Shown piece after piece: positions 10,636 to 24,389 of a stretch of DNA of 64,000 bases. The notes under the pieces were generated by a model. The model ran no database searches, was not told the origin of the DNA, and was given only the letters and a program-made list of their open reading frames with translations. The translations under genes were made by a program, and so were the position numbers. How positions within the stretch are numbered: the stretch's first letter is position 1; every line of letters begins with the position of its first letter. This DNA is from Chamaelirium japonicum (lineage: Eukaryota; Streptophyta; Magnoliopsida; Liliales; Melanthiaceae), in assembly GCA_947650365.1 (NCBI GenBank), contig OX393553.1:70913463-70977462 (forward strand), written 5' to 3'.

Positions 10636-11576
10636 TTTTTTTTTTGCAAATCAACCCTATAAATTAGCCCAATTGTGTATTAACCCCATGAAACCTTGTA
10701 TTTGACCCTACAAAACATATTGTGTTGTGCATATTCACCCCTCCGTTATTATTCATCAATAGAAAATGACTTAAACATGGCGAGCTTTAAGTTGCACAAA
10801 AATAATTGCGACACTAAATAGGTTTAAGTCTCCTCGATGTTAGTCACAAATCATGGCCTCCTCCAAGAGAGCGAACTCCTTTACTAATTGATCGCCTCAA
10901 AGCAAGTCCACACAAGGTTTTAGGTGTCCATCAAAGACTATTCCTGGCTCAGCCTCAGTCGTCGAAACCCACTTTCTTATGGCAATCCATTTTTGGATGT
11001 ACATATGGCAATCCATAAGTACATCCAAAAGTTCTAGATGTACTTATGGCAATCCACTTTTGGATATAAAATCGCTCGAGTTTGCTATTTTGACTTCACC
11101 ATGAAATCAGCTTGGGCCGCCTTGAGGAATATCTTCGGTTTCTCCCGAATTTGTTCCCCGGAGCTGGAACAACGTGTTCTTGTTTTGGATTAGCAAAAAC
11201 TTCTATTCACTTTCCACTAAGAAAAAGAGAAGTGACACCCTAGGCTTTGGTCCAAATAACTATTTTACCCATAAGCAAAAGGTGGCTTACCACTTGCATC
11301 AACTAATTTCAGTTATTTTCAATGCGAGTACCATAACCCTAGCTCTATTTTGGTCTCCCCTTGATGCTCGTCCAGTCCTCCTTGCTCATCCGCCTCCTTT
11401 ACACCTAATACATAGTAGAGGAATATTCTGAGTATATTCATCATTTTGAGACAGTAGTTAAGTGGAGAGGTGAATATATACAACTTTATACGTTTCGAGG
11501 GTTGATTTATAAATATAAGTTTTCCAGAGGTTAGTATGCAATTAGACTAGTTTATAAGGGTTGATTTGCAAAAACC
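10636..11576. mobile_element. MITE with long inverted ends (family L, copy 1)
   Basis: The left arm (TTTTTGCAAATCAACCC, CCAATTGTGTATTAACCCC, CATATTCACCCCTCC) is answered in inverse order by the right arm up to GGGTTGATTTGCAAAAACC. A shorter relative lies at 59809-60279. This copy has about 420 extra bp in the middle (about 10815-11235), either a later insertion or cargo. No clear target duplication was found. Confidence 0.75.
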
Positions 11577-12405
11577 TCTATTATAAAATAGTAATATTTT
11601 ATTAAAAATTATTTGATCAACCCTTTATCAAAAACCATTGCCTAAGTGCTCAGTTTCCAGTGATCATCTTACATGAGAGTTACATAAGGGAATACATTAT
11701 CCCTAGTAGAGAGTTTTCGAATTCTTTGACAGTAAATATGTTTTCAAGAACAAAGCATAAGACAACCAAGATGACCAATTATTGACCAGCAGAACGGTCT
11801 CACTAAATTGTAACTCAAAATGACTGGAAATAACAATAACAATCACATCATCATTTAGAAGATGTGTTCTCACAGTGATCCATGTTCGGTATGCTCCAAA
11901 CACACCAACACAGTTGACTAAGAGTCACCACTCTGATGACTAAGACAAACCATCTTGCTTTGGTGAATGTCAACAGTTTTATAATCTTATAGATATGATG
12001 TTCAATCATATGACCAACCGTGAACCATATCAAGTATAATAAACTGATAATCTTAGATAATCTCTAAGTAAATATAAGCCACATGCCTAAGCTACATTAG
12101 TTATGCTCAATGGACTATTATATATCACACACAGTATAAATATAAATGCAATAGTATATAATATGAGAAAAGCATGTCATTTCATTACTAATGTCAAAAT
12201 ACATGTGATTGGCATATAGAACACTACCAATCTCAACATGGTCCTCTCATAAAACACTAGTTGCTTATTTACTATGTGCTTATTACTTAGAGAGTCTTGC
12301 GTTATATCTAATTTGTGGTGCTACATCAATTGGACTAGAAGTAATTATTATTAGCTTATTTAAATATTTTTAAATTTTCTTTTTCTTTTTTATAAGTAGC
12401 CATGA
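11577..12405. other. Intergenic, nothing recognised
   Basis: AT-rich DNA with only short random open frames. Confidence 0.4.
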
Positions 12406-12413
12406 GCCATATC

Positions 12414-12887
12414 TAGGGATGGCAATTTTGGAACCGACAGGCAGACCCGACACGAAGTTAGTGGGTCAAGGTTAAACAGGTTCGGGTCGTAAATGGGTCG
12501 ACACGATAGACCTGTTTAATAAACGGGTCGGGTCCGGGTTTAGGGTCTGGACACGATAGACCTGTGAAGACCCGTTTAAAATTCAACGGGTTGTGTCTGG
12601 GTCAGGTCTACCCGCAATCCAATACTATAATATATAGTACCAATGGGTCTATCAGGTCAGGTCGGGTCGAGTCGGATTGGGTCGAATTTGGCCGAGTTAA
12701 TAGACCCATATGGTAAACGGATCTAACGGGTTTTATCGGGTCTACCCGTTTATAAACGGGTCGGGTACGGGTTTAGGATCTAGACACGATTAGTTAAATG
12801 AGTCAGGTCCGGGTCTAGGGGTTTTGGACACGACCCGAAACTAGACACAACATGAACCCGACGTGACACGACCCATTGCCACCCCTG
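12414..12887. mobile_element. hAT-type MITE, 474 bp, GGGTCGGGT-phrase family
   Basis: The ends TAGGGATGGCAA and, inverted, CAGGGGTGGCAA match the common plant hAT MITE signature. The 8-bp target duplication GCCATATC is exact (12406-12413 and 12888-12895). The interior is a near-palindrome built of short variants of GGGTCGGGT, ACCCGT and AAACGGGTC. A second member lies at 21762-22388. Confidence 0.87.
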
Positions 12888-12895
12888 GCCATATC

Positions 12896-13757
12896 ATTTA
12901 TCATGATCAGCGTAATAAAAATTAGTCCTCTACTTTTTAAAAAGGGAGTTCAAAAAAGGGATACAAGTATTCGAAGCAAAATTCACAATCATTTGTTGTA
13001 ATTATATTCAATCAACATCATTTATATTATTGATCTTGTAAGAAGTGACATCATCAATAATATTTCTAGATTGCTTCGAATAAATAACGTATATTAAAAC
13101 ACTTGTAAGTATGTATTATATTAAATTAAATTTTAGAATCAATTTTGGTACTTTTATCTTAAATCTTGGTTGGTTTAAGTTTGAAACAGATATTATGATT
13201 GTTATCTAGCAGATATTACATATCACTTCTATTTTTGGGCTTTAATTTCAAAGTTTATATAAACCTTTCAAATTGTGTTGTTTTTCCTAATTCTTTTTAT
13301 GATTGAATTTTTTTTAGATGGAATGATAGCTCTTTCAAGATGAAGGTAGTGCAAAGTCAAATGGCCTACAAAACATCACAAGATATGGATCCAACATTGT
13401 TTGGTGCAAAAGGGCCGCCAATCAACTATTGATAAGTTTAGATATGAATTTCTAATAAAGGAATTCAACAAGAGAACTAGACTTAGTTATAATAGGCAAC
13501 AATTAAAGAGTTATTGGATAAGACTAAGGGTGAGCGGTCAGAGTGGAAGAACTTGATTGACAATGTATGGTTATGTTAGGATTTTACGTAGCTAATTATT
13601 GGTATTGGCCCGATGGGTTCGAAGTATTCTATGGTACTCATTGCTATAACATTTATGATCTTATAGTTTATAAATCTATGTTTAACATAAAATCTTTTCC
13701 AAAAGTACTTCACAGTTGAAAAGTGGTGAGATAAGGGGATAGAATCTACGAATGAGC
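12896..13757. other. Intergenic, nothing recognised
   Basis: AT-rich DNA between a hAT MITE and a solo LTR, without a supported gene. Confidence 0.4.
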
Positions 13758-13762
13758 TGCAT

Positions 13763-16700
13763 TGTAACACCTGTGGTGTTAGATTTGAGAATAATAGAAA
13801 TCCTCCATGGCTAGTTTCGTCTTTTTACAGCCAGACTTTTTCTTTGGGCTTTTTCCCAATAAATGGATCGTAAACCTATGGGATGTTTTACGTTCACATT
13901 CTCCGTAACTTCGAGCATGTCACGATGGTGCGTTCCGTGCAACGATCATGTGTATGCGCAGCCAGTTTCGGCAGCCCGACAGGTAAACCCTAGAAAAGCG
14001 ATAATTGGTCGATAATCGAAGCTGTTTTGTTTCTTGCAAGAGATCGGATGATCGGATCGTAATGAAACAGGATACGTTAGGTGAGGCTCTGAGAGAGCCT
14101 TCCAATGAGCCTGAGTTAGGGTCGATCCGACACCCGGGTGAATAGTTATTACTATTTTGAGTTTTGGAGTCTTTCCTTCTTTTCGGGAGATCCAGAAGTC
14201 AAAAAATTATGTACCAAGCGCTGACGCGTTCGCCTTGATGAGACCTTTCCAAAGAATCCTCTCGGTCCCTATTCCGACTTCCGGTTTGATAGTTACGACT
14301 TATTATTCTTTTCAGCCCGGTTGATGGACGAATCACACCTGGATTCCAACTGAGCCCGGTTCAGGGCTCGGGACCGAGCCCGATCAGCCCTAGAACCTTT
14401 CTCCCAAACCTTTAGTTGGGTTTAGACCTTCTCTATCGGCCTCCCCGGGATTTAAAATTCAAAATTCGGATGGGAATAATCGGACAGGATTTGGGATGAT
14501 ATATCCCAATCTTTCATACCTTTATCCCCTACCCCTTTTTAGGAAGGTTTTAACCAACCTTATCCCCCGTCCCTTCTTATCACAGCCACAACAGCCTCCC
14601 CCTTTTATCTATAAATAGAGAGAGAGAGGAACGGGAGAGAACGAGATAGAGAGAGAACGAGAGGAGAGAGAGAGAGAACGGGAGAAGAAGAGAGAGAACG
14701 CGAGACAGAGATGGGGAAGGAGAAGAGATCGAGGGAGATTGGAGCAGCCGACCCGCCCCTCGCCGGAGCACCGGTGAGCACGCCGAGACCCCCAGGTCAG
14801 CCACCCTCCTCCTCCCATCCTCCTCCCATCCTCCTCCGCGACCCAACCCCGCGACCCCCCAGCCCTTCCTTCTACCTTGCCGAGGCCCGCACGGGCGGAC
14901 ACCGCCGCCGCTCCGAGCCCCTCCCCGGTGACCATCAACCTCCAACCAACCCCATGCGAACCCCCCTCCGGCCGAGCTCTCGGGCTCCGACGCCGCTCCG
15001 GCCGCCTCCCACCGCGCCTCCTCTGTGGGGGTGGTGCGGGAGAGGCCGGCCGAGCGCTCGCCGGCGCTCCAGGACGCCCCTCCCGTCGGCCGCCGGCACG
15101 CAAGAACAAGCCCGCCGCTGGTACGTCTCGTGAACTCGTGGGGAAGATAATCATGGGGGGGGGTAGATTTGTAATTTCCCAGGCTATTTAACTTAACCCA
15201 GACCCGACCTATTAAACCCTGAACCCGACCCGACTTTCCACTGCAGACCCGACCCGACCCGACCCGACCCGACCAGAACAGTGAACCGGTCTGGTTCACC
15301 TGAACCAGACCCGTGAACCAGTGAATTTTGGTTCGACTGCCATTTCTCCGTCCGAACTCGGAATTGGACGAAACCAGTGCCATTTCGACCGGCTCGGAAA
15401 TTCCTACCTGTTGGTCATAGTCTAGAATAGTAATTATACTATTTAATACCCTGTTTTATCCTTGGACTGAATCTTATCACGGTACCGTGGTTTGACCGCC
15501 GTTTCATCGTTCGAACTCGGATTCGGACAAAACCTGCGGCATCGTGCTCAGAACATTGAGTCCCACCTATTAAATCTAGAAGATAACCCTAGAACCTCTT
15601 CTACCCTAGTGACCCAACCATGCGATCGGTTTCACCGGTTCTATGTGGTTTGACCCGAAACCATCCGACCGAAGTCGGATTCCAGCGAAACCAGAACCAT
15701 TGGAGAGGGTTCTTCGAGCCCGATTCGATGAGCAGGTTTAGCTTCTAATTACCTGATTGACCTAGTATTGTTTAGGATCGAGTTCTTCAATCGCACGGAT
15801 TTGCGTGCTGTTGACTCAATATTGGTCCCCTATCGAGGGTGCCCGACTATCCTTGGCATAGAACCCTTATCGTAGATTCTTTTGTTTTAATTGATAGAGT
15901 TGTGATATAGATCTGTGTTTGTTATCAGACCATGACTATGGTGATCCAGCGGAGACGGATCAGAGGCAACTCGCAGGAGTTGTATGCGATCGACAACCAG
16001 GTGACATCTACTACCCTTGCGTGGTCTTTAATAGTGGGAAATGAGAATGACTAAGGGTAGGTGTCCATGACACTGCATGCGGGCCCCGCCGGGTATCGTC
16101 GCATGTGGTCAAGTGGACCCCGCCTTGCATGCGGAGTCGCGAGTCCGGCGACGCATGCTTAAAATATTAATAAAATAATAATAATAATGATTGCTTTTGA
16201 TTGTATGGATACCGTAATTAGGATTCCCTTAAATTAAACAATAAATTAAATAATTAGTAATTATCGGAGCCCATCCTCCTAAGAGGAGTATGGCAACCCT
16301 AGCACAGGGTCACTGGGATGAGTGTCTTACTTTATTAATTTATTATGTCGCATGGGTTGCGAGAGCAGTACGGGATCAGGGGTAAATTGTTGAAAATTAA
16401 GCATTAAATAGACTTTTTGTGGCTTCATTGTATATGTTGAAAGATGTTATAAGTGAATCTACCTGGTTAGAGAGTAGGGACCCCGTGCGTGCAAGGGCCG
16501 TGAACCACCCTGCGCGTACAGCCGAAGTTAAGTAGGTTAGGGGTCACGGGCAAGGGTTGTGGTAAAGCCAATAGGAGGTGCCCTCGAGTAGGGATTGGCC
16601 TAGCAACCCTGTCCCGGGGAGTTGAAGTCCCCATAGTAAAGCAAGTTGGACGGTAGAGCTCCACCGTGAAAGACGGGAAACCCCTTATGATCATCTGGGT

Positions 16701-17880
16701 GACTAGTGCATGGTGTTGGTGGATGCACGGCGAGAGAGTTGGCCCTCTACATCGAAATAAAAGACCCTATAGTAATGCCCGACCGGGAGCAGGATGAACA
16801 AAATATCCGGGGTTCACATTTTGATAGAGTGTGTTTTATCTGTACATGAATTTAGAATTGTATGACTATTCACATGATGATCTCGTGACTTTAGATGAAT
16901 GTCTTATTTAGTTTGTTCTTTAATGCTGTAGAACATTGAATGGACTTTAGGTTAGATAACCTAGTGATAGTAGGAATTGCATGTGAATATAGACTACTGA
17001 TAGGTTTATGTATCATTCTGCAAACTTGATTCTACTAGAACTGATAGATCTTATCTTAATTTATTAAGATTAGTTGTCTCATATTATTAAAGACTATTAG
17101 GATGTCACTAGCCATTAATTTGGCTAATCTCCCAATTTTCTATTGGGGGCTACTCTTTCCCACGAGTAGGCTCAGTTGCAGGTCCGGAGGCTCAGGAGTA
17201 GCAGTAGGAGTCCAGAGGCGGAGTTAGAGTTGCAGTGTTACCTTTCTGCGTAGTACGTTAATCTTGTCATCTTTTCTCTTTAGACATTGTAATTTTATTG
17301 GAATAAGAGTTTTTATTAGTTAGTTAGTATTCTATGGTTGTAGTTACAATGGTTCCAGTTGAATTCTTTTGGGTAGGCCTCTCCTCAAGGCTTAAATCCT
17401 AGGATAGATCATGATGAAAATATAAGTGCATATAAATGACTAAATTGATTAACCCTGTAGATAGGAACTCTAGACTGGTGCACCTGAGTGTTAGGGAGTG
17501 GTTGAGACTAATTGGCTAGCCGTAGGAGGCTTGAGCCTCGTGCTGCCTCAGATAGACTCCTGCCAGTATGTAGTGGCACCGACATGTCACACATACTGAG
17601 ATGATAGGACTTTTGAAGGTCGAACCGGACTAGATAATGTATTCTCTCTATTGACAATTCTCTTTCTTTGCTTTTTTTCTAAAAAAAAATATTTTTGAGA
17701 AATTAAATTTAAAAGATTCCCCTCTTGTTTCTCCCTTCTTCTTGTTTTTCATATTAGAGAGCGTAGAAGAAGCCCTGCGAGAACCCAAATTGGTATAATT
17801 AATTGACTAGACCCAAAATCCCTCTTCTTTTTCTCATTTCACACCCCAGGGATCGGTATTCAGATTTCTGGGGCGTGACA
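13763..17880 (+). mobile_element. Very long solo LTR, 4.1 kb
   Basis: The segment begins TGTAACACCTGTGG and ends GGGGCGTGACA, so its ends form the expected TGT...ACA pair. The flanks TGCAT (13758-13762) and TGCAC (17881-17885) match at four of five bases, as in an aged target duplication. A TATAAATA box stands at 14610-14617, followed by a GA-rich and then GC-rich stretch, as in an LTR promoter and leader. No internal gag or pol and no second LTR copy are seen. Size and ends suit a Gypsy-type element. Several open frames in the GC-rich part (14580-15380) are not host genes in my reading. Confidence 0.6.
14610..14617 (+). promoter_or_regulatory. TATA box of the solo LTR
   Basis: TATAAATA in a pyrimidine-rich context is followed within about 30 bases by a GA-rich leader. 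It probably marked the start of the LTR transcript. Confidence 0.5.
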
Positions 17881-17885
17881 TGCAC

Positions 17886-20114
<2,229 letters not shown>

Positions 20115-20305
20115 GACTCTAATTTCCAGAGGACTAGTGCTCTAGATGCTTAGTGATGCATCTGGACCGTTCATTGAAGAGTAGGGAGCCATCCGTGTCC
20201 CCCAGCACCCATACCCATTTTACACACCATTGGGCTGCTCCCTTTTTCCTTGCACATTAAGAAACGATCCAGATGCATCAGGAGCGTCTCCTTACTAGAG
20301 CAAAT
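20115..20305. repeat. Inverted-repeat element, probable MITE
   Basis: GATGCATCTGGACCGTT on the left is answered by AACGATCCAGATGCATC on the right. Outer AGGACTAGTGCTC and GAGCGTCTCCTTACTAG are also loosely inverted. The size of about 190 bp suits a MITE. No target duplication could be settled. Confidence 0.5.
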
Positions 20306-20433
20306 TTTCTTCGATGATCACGAGCACACAAATCATTTAATGGCGCAAGACTTTGGATATTTAGGTGATATGCAATTATGAAGGCACGAGAAACAATAGA
20401 ATATCATTGAATGTCAAGATAAGAGCCAACATA

Positions 20434-20539
20434 TGTAGATACCCTCACGCCCAAACCTCGGGTCGTAAGGGGAGGTCCACCAGAGGGTATATAAGCACAC
20501 CATCGCCCAGCTCTAGCCGATGTGGGACTAAACCCAACA
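20434..20539 (+). mobile_element. TRIM-like solo LTR, 106 bp
   Basis: The segment begins TGTAGATACCCTCAC, has a TATATAAG box, and ends GATGTGGGACTAAACCCAACA, the usual end of small TRIM LTRs. Flanks ACATA and ATATA match at four of five bases. A minus-strand relative occurs at 57461-57572, and part of another at about 23190-23205. Confidence 0.55.
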
Positions 20540-20569
20540 ATATACATGCTTCGATATCAATGAAGATAG

Positions 20570-20765
20570 GGTGAGTTAGCAAAACAACTAATGCTTTAGT
20601 GAGGAGGTTGAAGGTTCTACTCCTCCCCTCAAATTTACCCATGAGCGAGGTGAGAATTGCCGAGTGGGTCGGGACTCGAGCTTCAGTTTCGGAGGGATTA
20701 GTCCGAGCCTGAAGTGGGCCATTGCCCAAAAGGTTCCGGGACACCCGTCGATAACATAAGTGATT
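20570..20765 (+). mobile_element. tRNA-derived SINE, probable
   Basis: A polymerase III box A-like AGTTAGCAAAACAACTAATG and box B-like GGTTCTACTCC lie about 35 bp apart. The body contains GGGATTAGTCCGAGC and CCGGGACACCCGTCG, which resemble the tails of widespread plant SINEs. The 3' simple tail and target duplication are not clear. Confidence 0.5.
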
Positions 20766-21190
20766 GTTAACATTCCATTAGTAGGGTATAAAAACTACAT
20801 ATTGGAAAAATCACACAAGACCACTATGAATTAAGTGGTTAATTCGGCTCGTAAGCCTACTCCACAGAAGAAGGAGGAGATTTTTCATTCATGCTTCTTT
20901 TATTTGGAGTCCCACAATAAATAAGGAATTAGCAACCCAAAGAAGAAAATATAATTATATCAAATATCTCTCCAAAATATACCTTCACTATAATCTTGTA
21001 GATTTGCCATAATCATGGAATCTCTTCATTAATGCACAATCACCGGAATTAACGAACGATCACCAAAAATTCATCATTCTCTATTATAGAGAAAAATAAG
21101 TAGCACATAAAACTCAAAAAACCCAAAGGATCCATGATATGATCATTATTATCATTAAAATTATTAATACATTTGAGGTAATTTACTCAA

Positions 21191-21366
21191 TTAACAATTA
21201 TAGGGGCAAAAGCATGCATAGTCGCTTCCTCCACTGGCGGCCACACAAACTCCATTGCCATTGTACTGTTGGAAGCATTGCTGCTGGCAAGTCGGCAGGA
21301 CACAGCCGCTGTGGTTGAGATAAACCTGACATCTCGCAGCATCCGCTTTAGGGATCATCATCTCAA
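21191..21366 (-). CDS. DEFL exon 2 (mature peptide)
   Basis: The 176-bp exon follows the acceptor TATGTAG and ends PYNC then TAA. It holds all eight cysteines of the mature peptide. A poly(T) stretch on the coding strand precedes the acceptor as a strong pyrimidine tract. Confidence 0.87.
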
Positions 21367-22758
21367 CTACATATCCCACAAATACAAAAAAAAAAAAAAA
21401 AAAAAAGGGAAAACTGGTTAGATTTAAATTTAATACTAATTATCGAAGAAAAAAAAATTGAGATCGGCGGATGTCTCGAAACCTTTCGGGCAATGACCCA
21501 CTTCTGGTTCAGACTAAATGACTAAACCGTCCGGGAGTGAAGCTTGATCCACTGGACAATTCCTACTTCACTCCTGGGTAAATCGAGGGAGGAAAAGTTG
21601 ATCCCACAATCTCCTCACCAAAGCATCGGTTGCTTTGCCAACTCTCCTATCCCTTGGTGGGTCATTGATCGTCGATTTTCTATTTCAAGCCAAATATGGA
21701 TCCCGAGACGTATTTTCTTGAACATAAAAAAGAAGGAACAATAATATTGACGACTACCTAGTAGGGGTGGCAATGGGTCGTGTCTGGTCGGGTTTGTGTC
21801 CTGTCTAGTTTCGGGTCGTGTCCAAAACCCCTAGACCCGGACCCGACCCGTTTAACTAATCGTGTCTAGATCCTAAACCCGTACCCGGCCCACTAATAAA
21901 CGGGTAGACCCGATAAGACCCGTTTACCACCCGGGTCTATTCAGTTGACCCGATCCGACTCGAGTCGACCTGACCCGAAAGGCCCGCTGGTATTATATAT
22001 TACAGTATTGGATTGCGGGTAGACCCGACCCGACCCGACCCGTTTAACTAATCATGTCTAGATCCTAAACCCGTACCCGGCCCACTAATAAACGGGTAGA
22101 CCCGATAAGACCCGTTTACCACCCGGGTCTATTCAGTTGACCCGATCCGACTCGAGTCGACCTGACCCGAAAGGCCCGCTGGTATTATATATTATAGTAT
22201 TGGATTGCGGGTAGACCCGACCCGACCCGACCCGACCCGTTGAATACTAAACGGGTCCTCCCGGGTCTACCGTGTCCAGACCCTAAACCCGGATCCGACC
22301 CGTTTATTAAACGGGTCTATTGTGTCGACCCGTTTAGGCCTGACCCAGACCCGCTAACTTCGTGTTTGGTCCGAAATTGCCAGCCCTACTACCTTGTGTG
22401 CCCGAAGACCTAGCACACAGGGAGATGGTGTGTAAAGATCGGTGAATGAGAGTGGGGCCCACAATATACAAAACATTACCAAAAAAAAAAAACGATAAGG
22501 GTTTTACTGCATGGGGATTGTAGGCCCACCCCCTTCACCAATCTCTGCACGCCACCTCTTCTGTTGGCTCTACTGGTAGTTTGGCGCATGGGGCGGCGCA
22601 CAGTCGCCGATCGTTATTTAAGAAAATTATATATAAGAATAACTTTCTATTGGTTGAGAAGGAAGGAAGGAAGGAAGAAAGAAAGAAAAAGAAAGAAAAC
22701 CTGAGGTGAAGGCAAGGAGGACCATGAGAAAGTAGGGCGCACACGAAGAGCTCTCCAT
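21191..22758 (-). CDS. Secreted defensin-like cysteine-rich peptide (DEFL), two exons
   Basis: Two exons, 22701-22758 and 21191-21366, join across a GT-AG phase-1 intron of 1334 bp into a 77-residue precursor. Exon 1 encodes a signal peptide (MESSSCAPYFLMVLLAFTS). Exon 2 encodes a short linker ending KADAA and a mature part with eight cysteines spaced C-x8-C-x4-C-x3-C-x9-C-x10-C-x1-C-x3-C. That CxxxC...CxC pattern fits the cysteine-stabilised alpha-beta fold of plant defensin-like peptides, which are secreted and act in defence or reproduction. Exon structure (signal peptide, then mature peptide) is the family norm. A TATA box lies 54 bp upstream of the ATG. The intron carries a hAT MITE. The target is not predictable from sequence; an intact frame suggests a working gene. 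Confidence 0.85.
21762..22388. mobile_element. hAT-type MITE, 627 bp, with internal tandem duplication
   Basis: The ends are TAGGGGTGGCAAT and, inverted, TAGGGCTGGCAAT. The 8-bp flanks CTACCTAG (21754-21761) and CTACCTTG (22389-22396) differ at one base. The interior is built of ACCCGACCC and CGGGTAGACC phrases like the member at 12414-12887. About 192 bp are repeated in tandem inside (from about 21846 and 22038). It lies in the intron of the DEFL gene. Confidence 0.85.
22701..22758 (-). CDS. DEFL exon 1 (signal peptide)
   Basis: The exon codes for 19 residues plus one base, with a hydrophobic YFLMVLLAF core, and ends TCAG|GTTTTC. Its phase fits exon 2 exactly. Confidence 0.83.
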
Positions 22759-22811
22759 CTTTTCTCCCAACAAGAAGCAATGGTGTAAAACGGTAGGGTT
22801 CAGTGGTTGTG

Positions 22812-22819
22812 TATTTATA
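22812..22819 (-). promoter_or_regulatory. TATA box of the DEFL gene
   Basis: The minus strand reads CTATAAATAC, placed 54-61 bases upstream of the start codon, which leaves about 25 bases of leader after a start point roughly 30 bases from the box. Confidence 0.6.
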
Positions 22820-23355
22820 GTCATAAGATGCATGCATGCCATCATGGACATTATATTTTCCTTAACCTAATTTTGGAAGCCTCAGATTTAGTTCCATGTG
22901 GGTATTGAATCTCTTGATTCACTCTGCATCCCTCCTTGGGTATGACCGATTCAACTCTATTAAATTTTTTTTATCATAATTTATTTAGTTTTAACTGTTG
23001 GTTTGATTCCACCATCGATTCACCGAACCCTATTTTACACCGTAACGTGAAAAATATTTTTTAATATAATTTTTGACCCCACTGATATAAATTTCTAGAG
23101 CCTTTTGTTCACGTGAGGCCTAGGCGATCTCCTTAATGGCCTTATGGTCGAGCCGGCCTTGACCTCCCCTTGCGACTAGGGTTTTTGTGGTGTGAGGGTA
23201 TCTAACAAGACGAGAACGTCTAAGATTAGATGGTACAACAATGTTAAGGAAGCCGAAGGAAATCCTTGAGGGCATCACCAAGAGTGGAGCCGTTGAGGAG
23301 AGCCCGAGCCCGAGGGAGGCACGGGGAGAGACCCCCCCCCCGGGTGCCATGGGAG

Positions 23356-23886
23356 CATGGGCGGATCTAATAGTTGGCTCGGCCGGGCTATAGCCCGGCC
23401 AAGTTTTGAAAAAAAATAACCCATATTATTAAGTACATGTCAGCCTGCCTCAACCAAGACCTCAGCCCGCATCAACCCAGCGAGGCCCTTGGCCCCTCGC
23501 GACACGTACGTGAATTGCTATCGCCTCTAAGTCCTCACGAAACGTGAATCGCCGCCAAAAACACTTAACCCCGGTATAGTTTACTTTGTTCCAAAATGCT
23601 CCATAAATTTTGAAAAGTTAGCACAATACTCCTTTTGTCAACTACTTAATATCTCTCATTTTGTAGGGTTTATTTGACTTCAATGGGGCAAAAAGTAGTT
23701 TTTTAACTACAGTGGGTTAAAACAAAGTGTAATTAATCTTTTTTTATATTAATATAATTTCTAGTACTGTCGATGTTCGTTTAAAAAATTTTGCTTAGTA
23801 TTTCTTTATAAAGTAAAAGTTTCATTGTAAAAAAAAACTAGTTTAGTTTCAGTCCAGTCCAAAAAAAAATTCTGGCTACGCACCTG
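23356..23886. mobile_element. hAT-type element, 531 bp
   Basis: The ends CATGGGCGGATCTA and, inverted, CAGGTGCGTAGCCA are loosely paired. The 8-bp duplication CATGGGAG is exact (23348-23355 and 23887-23894). A family K MITE copy sits inside at about 23560-23738. The uninterrupted site is visible near 25855-25885. Confidence 0.75.
23560..23738 (-). mobile_element. Small MITE of family K, copy 2
   Basis: On the minus strand it reads TTAATTACACTTTGTTTTAA and continues with GTAGTTAAAAAACTAC, matching the left half of the copy at 4116. It lies within the hAT element of 23356-23886. Confidence 0.6.
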
Positions 23887-24389
23887 CATGGGAGCGGCGT
23901 CAATCGGTAGAGCCGAGGCTCGGAGAGGTGCTATGTAGCACTCCTTGGGGGTACGACAAAGGCCATAGTGGATGGCCGACGAAGCACGAGATCGGAGGAG
24001 CCAACCCCGGAACGGAGCAGACCAATCAAGCTTGGACATGGGAGCCTCAGGCAACACGAACTACAGTGTTGGGTTTGTGGCTTGGATGCCGAAGGCTGAA
24101 CCTTTGCTGGAAATACAAAGGCACCTGTGCAAAACTTGATGCCGAAAAGGGGCCTTTGGGGAGCTGCTGGATGTGGCTGGCACTGGGGTGAGGCTTTGTG
24201 GGTGCTCGGTCACACATGCAGCCTTTGGAGTTGGTGCGGGTCGTCGACATACGACAAAGGCAACACCAGACACTCCGACAGTGTAGCAAGGTGCTGGGCT
24301 GTCGATGGATAACAGAGAAGGCACCGACGAGTGCTGACATGGAGGTGCCGATGGGCATCGTGACCGAGGCACGACGGATGTGTGGTAAC

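Noticed and set aside
14580-15383. Several overlapping frames of 100-267 codons in a GC-rich patch
   Set aside because: They lie inside the proposed solo LTR, overlap on both strands and show low-complexity composition rather than a protein family.
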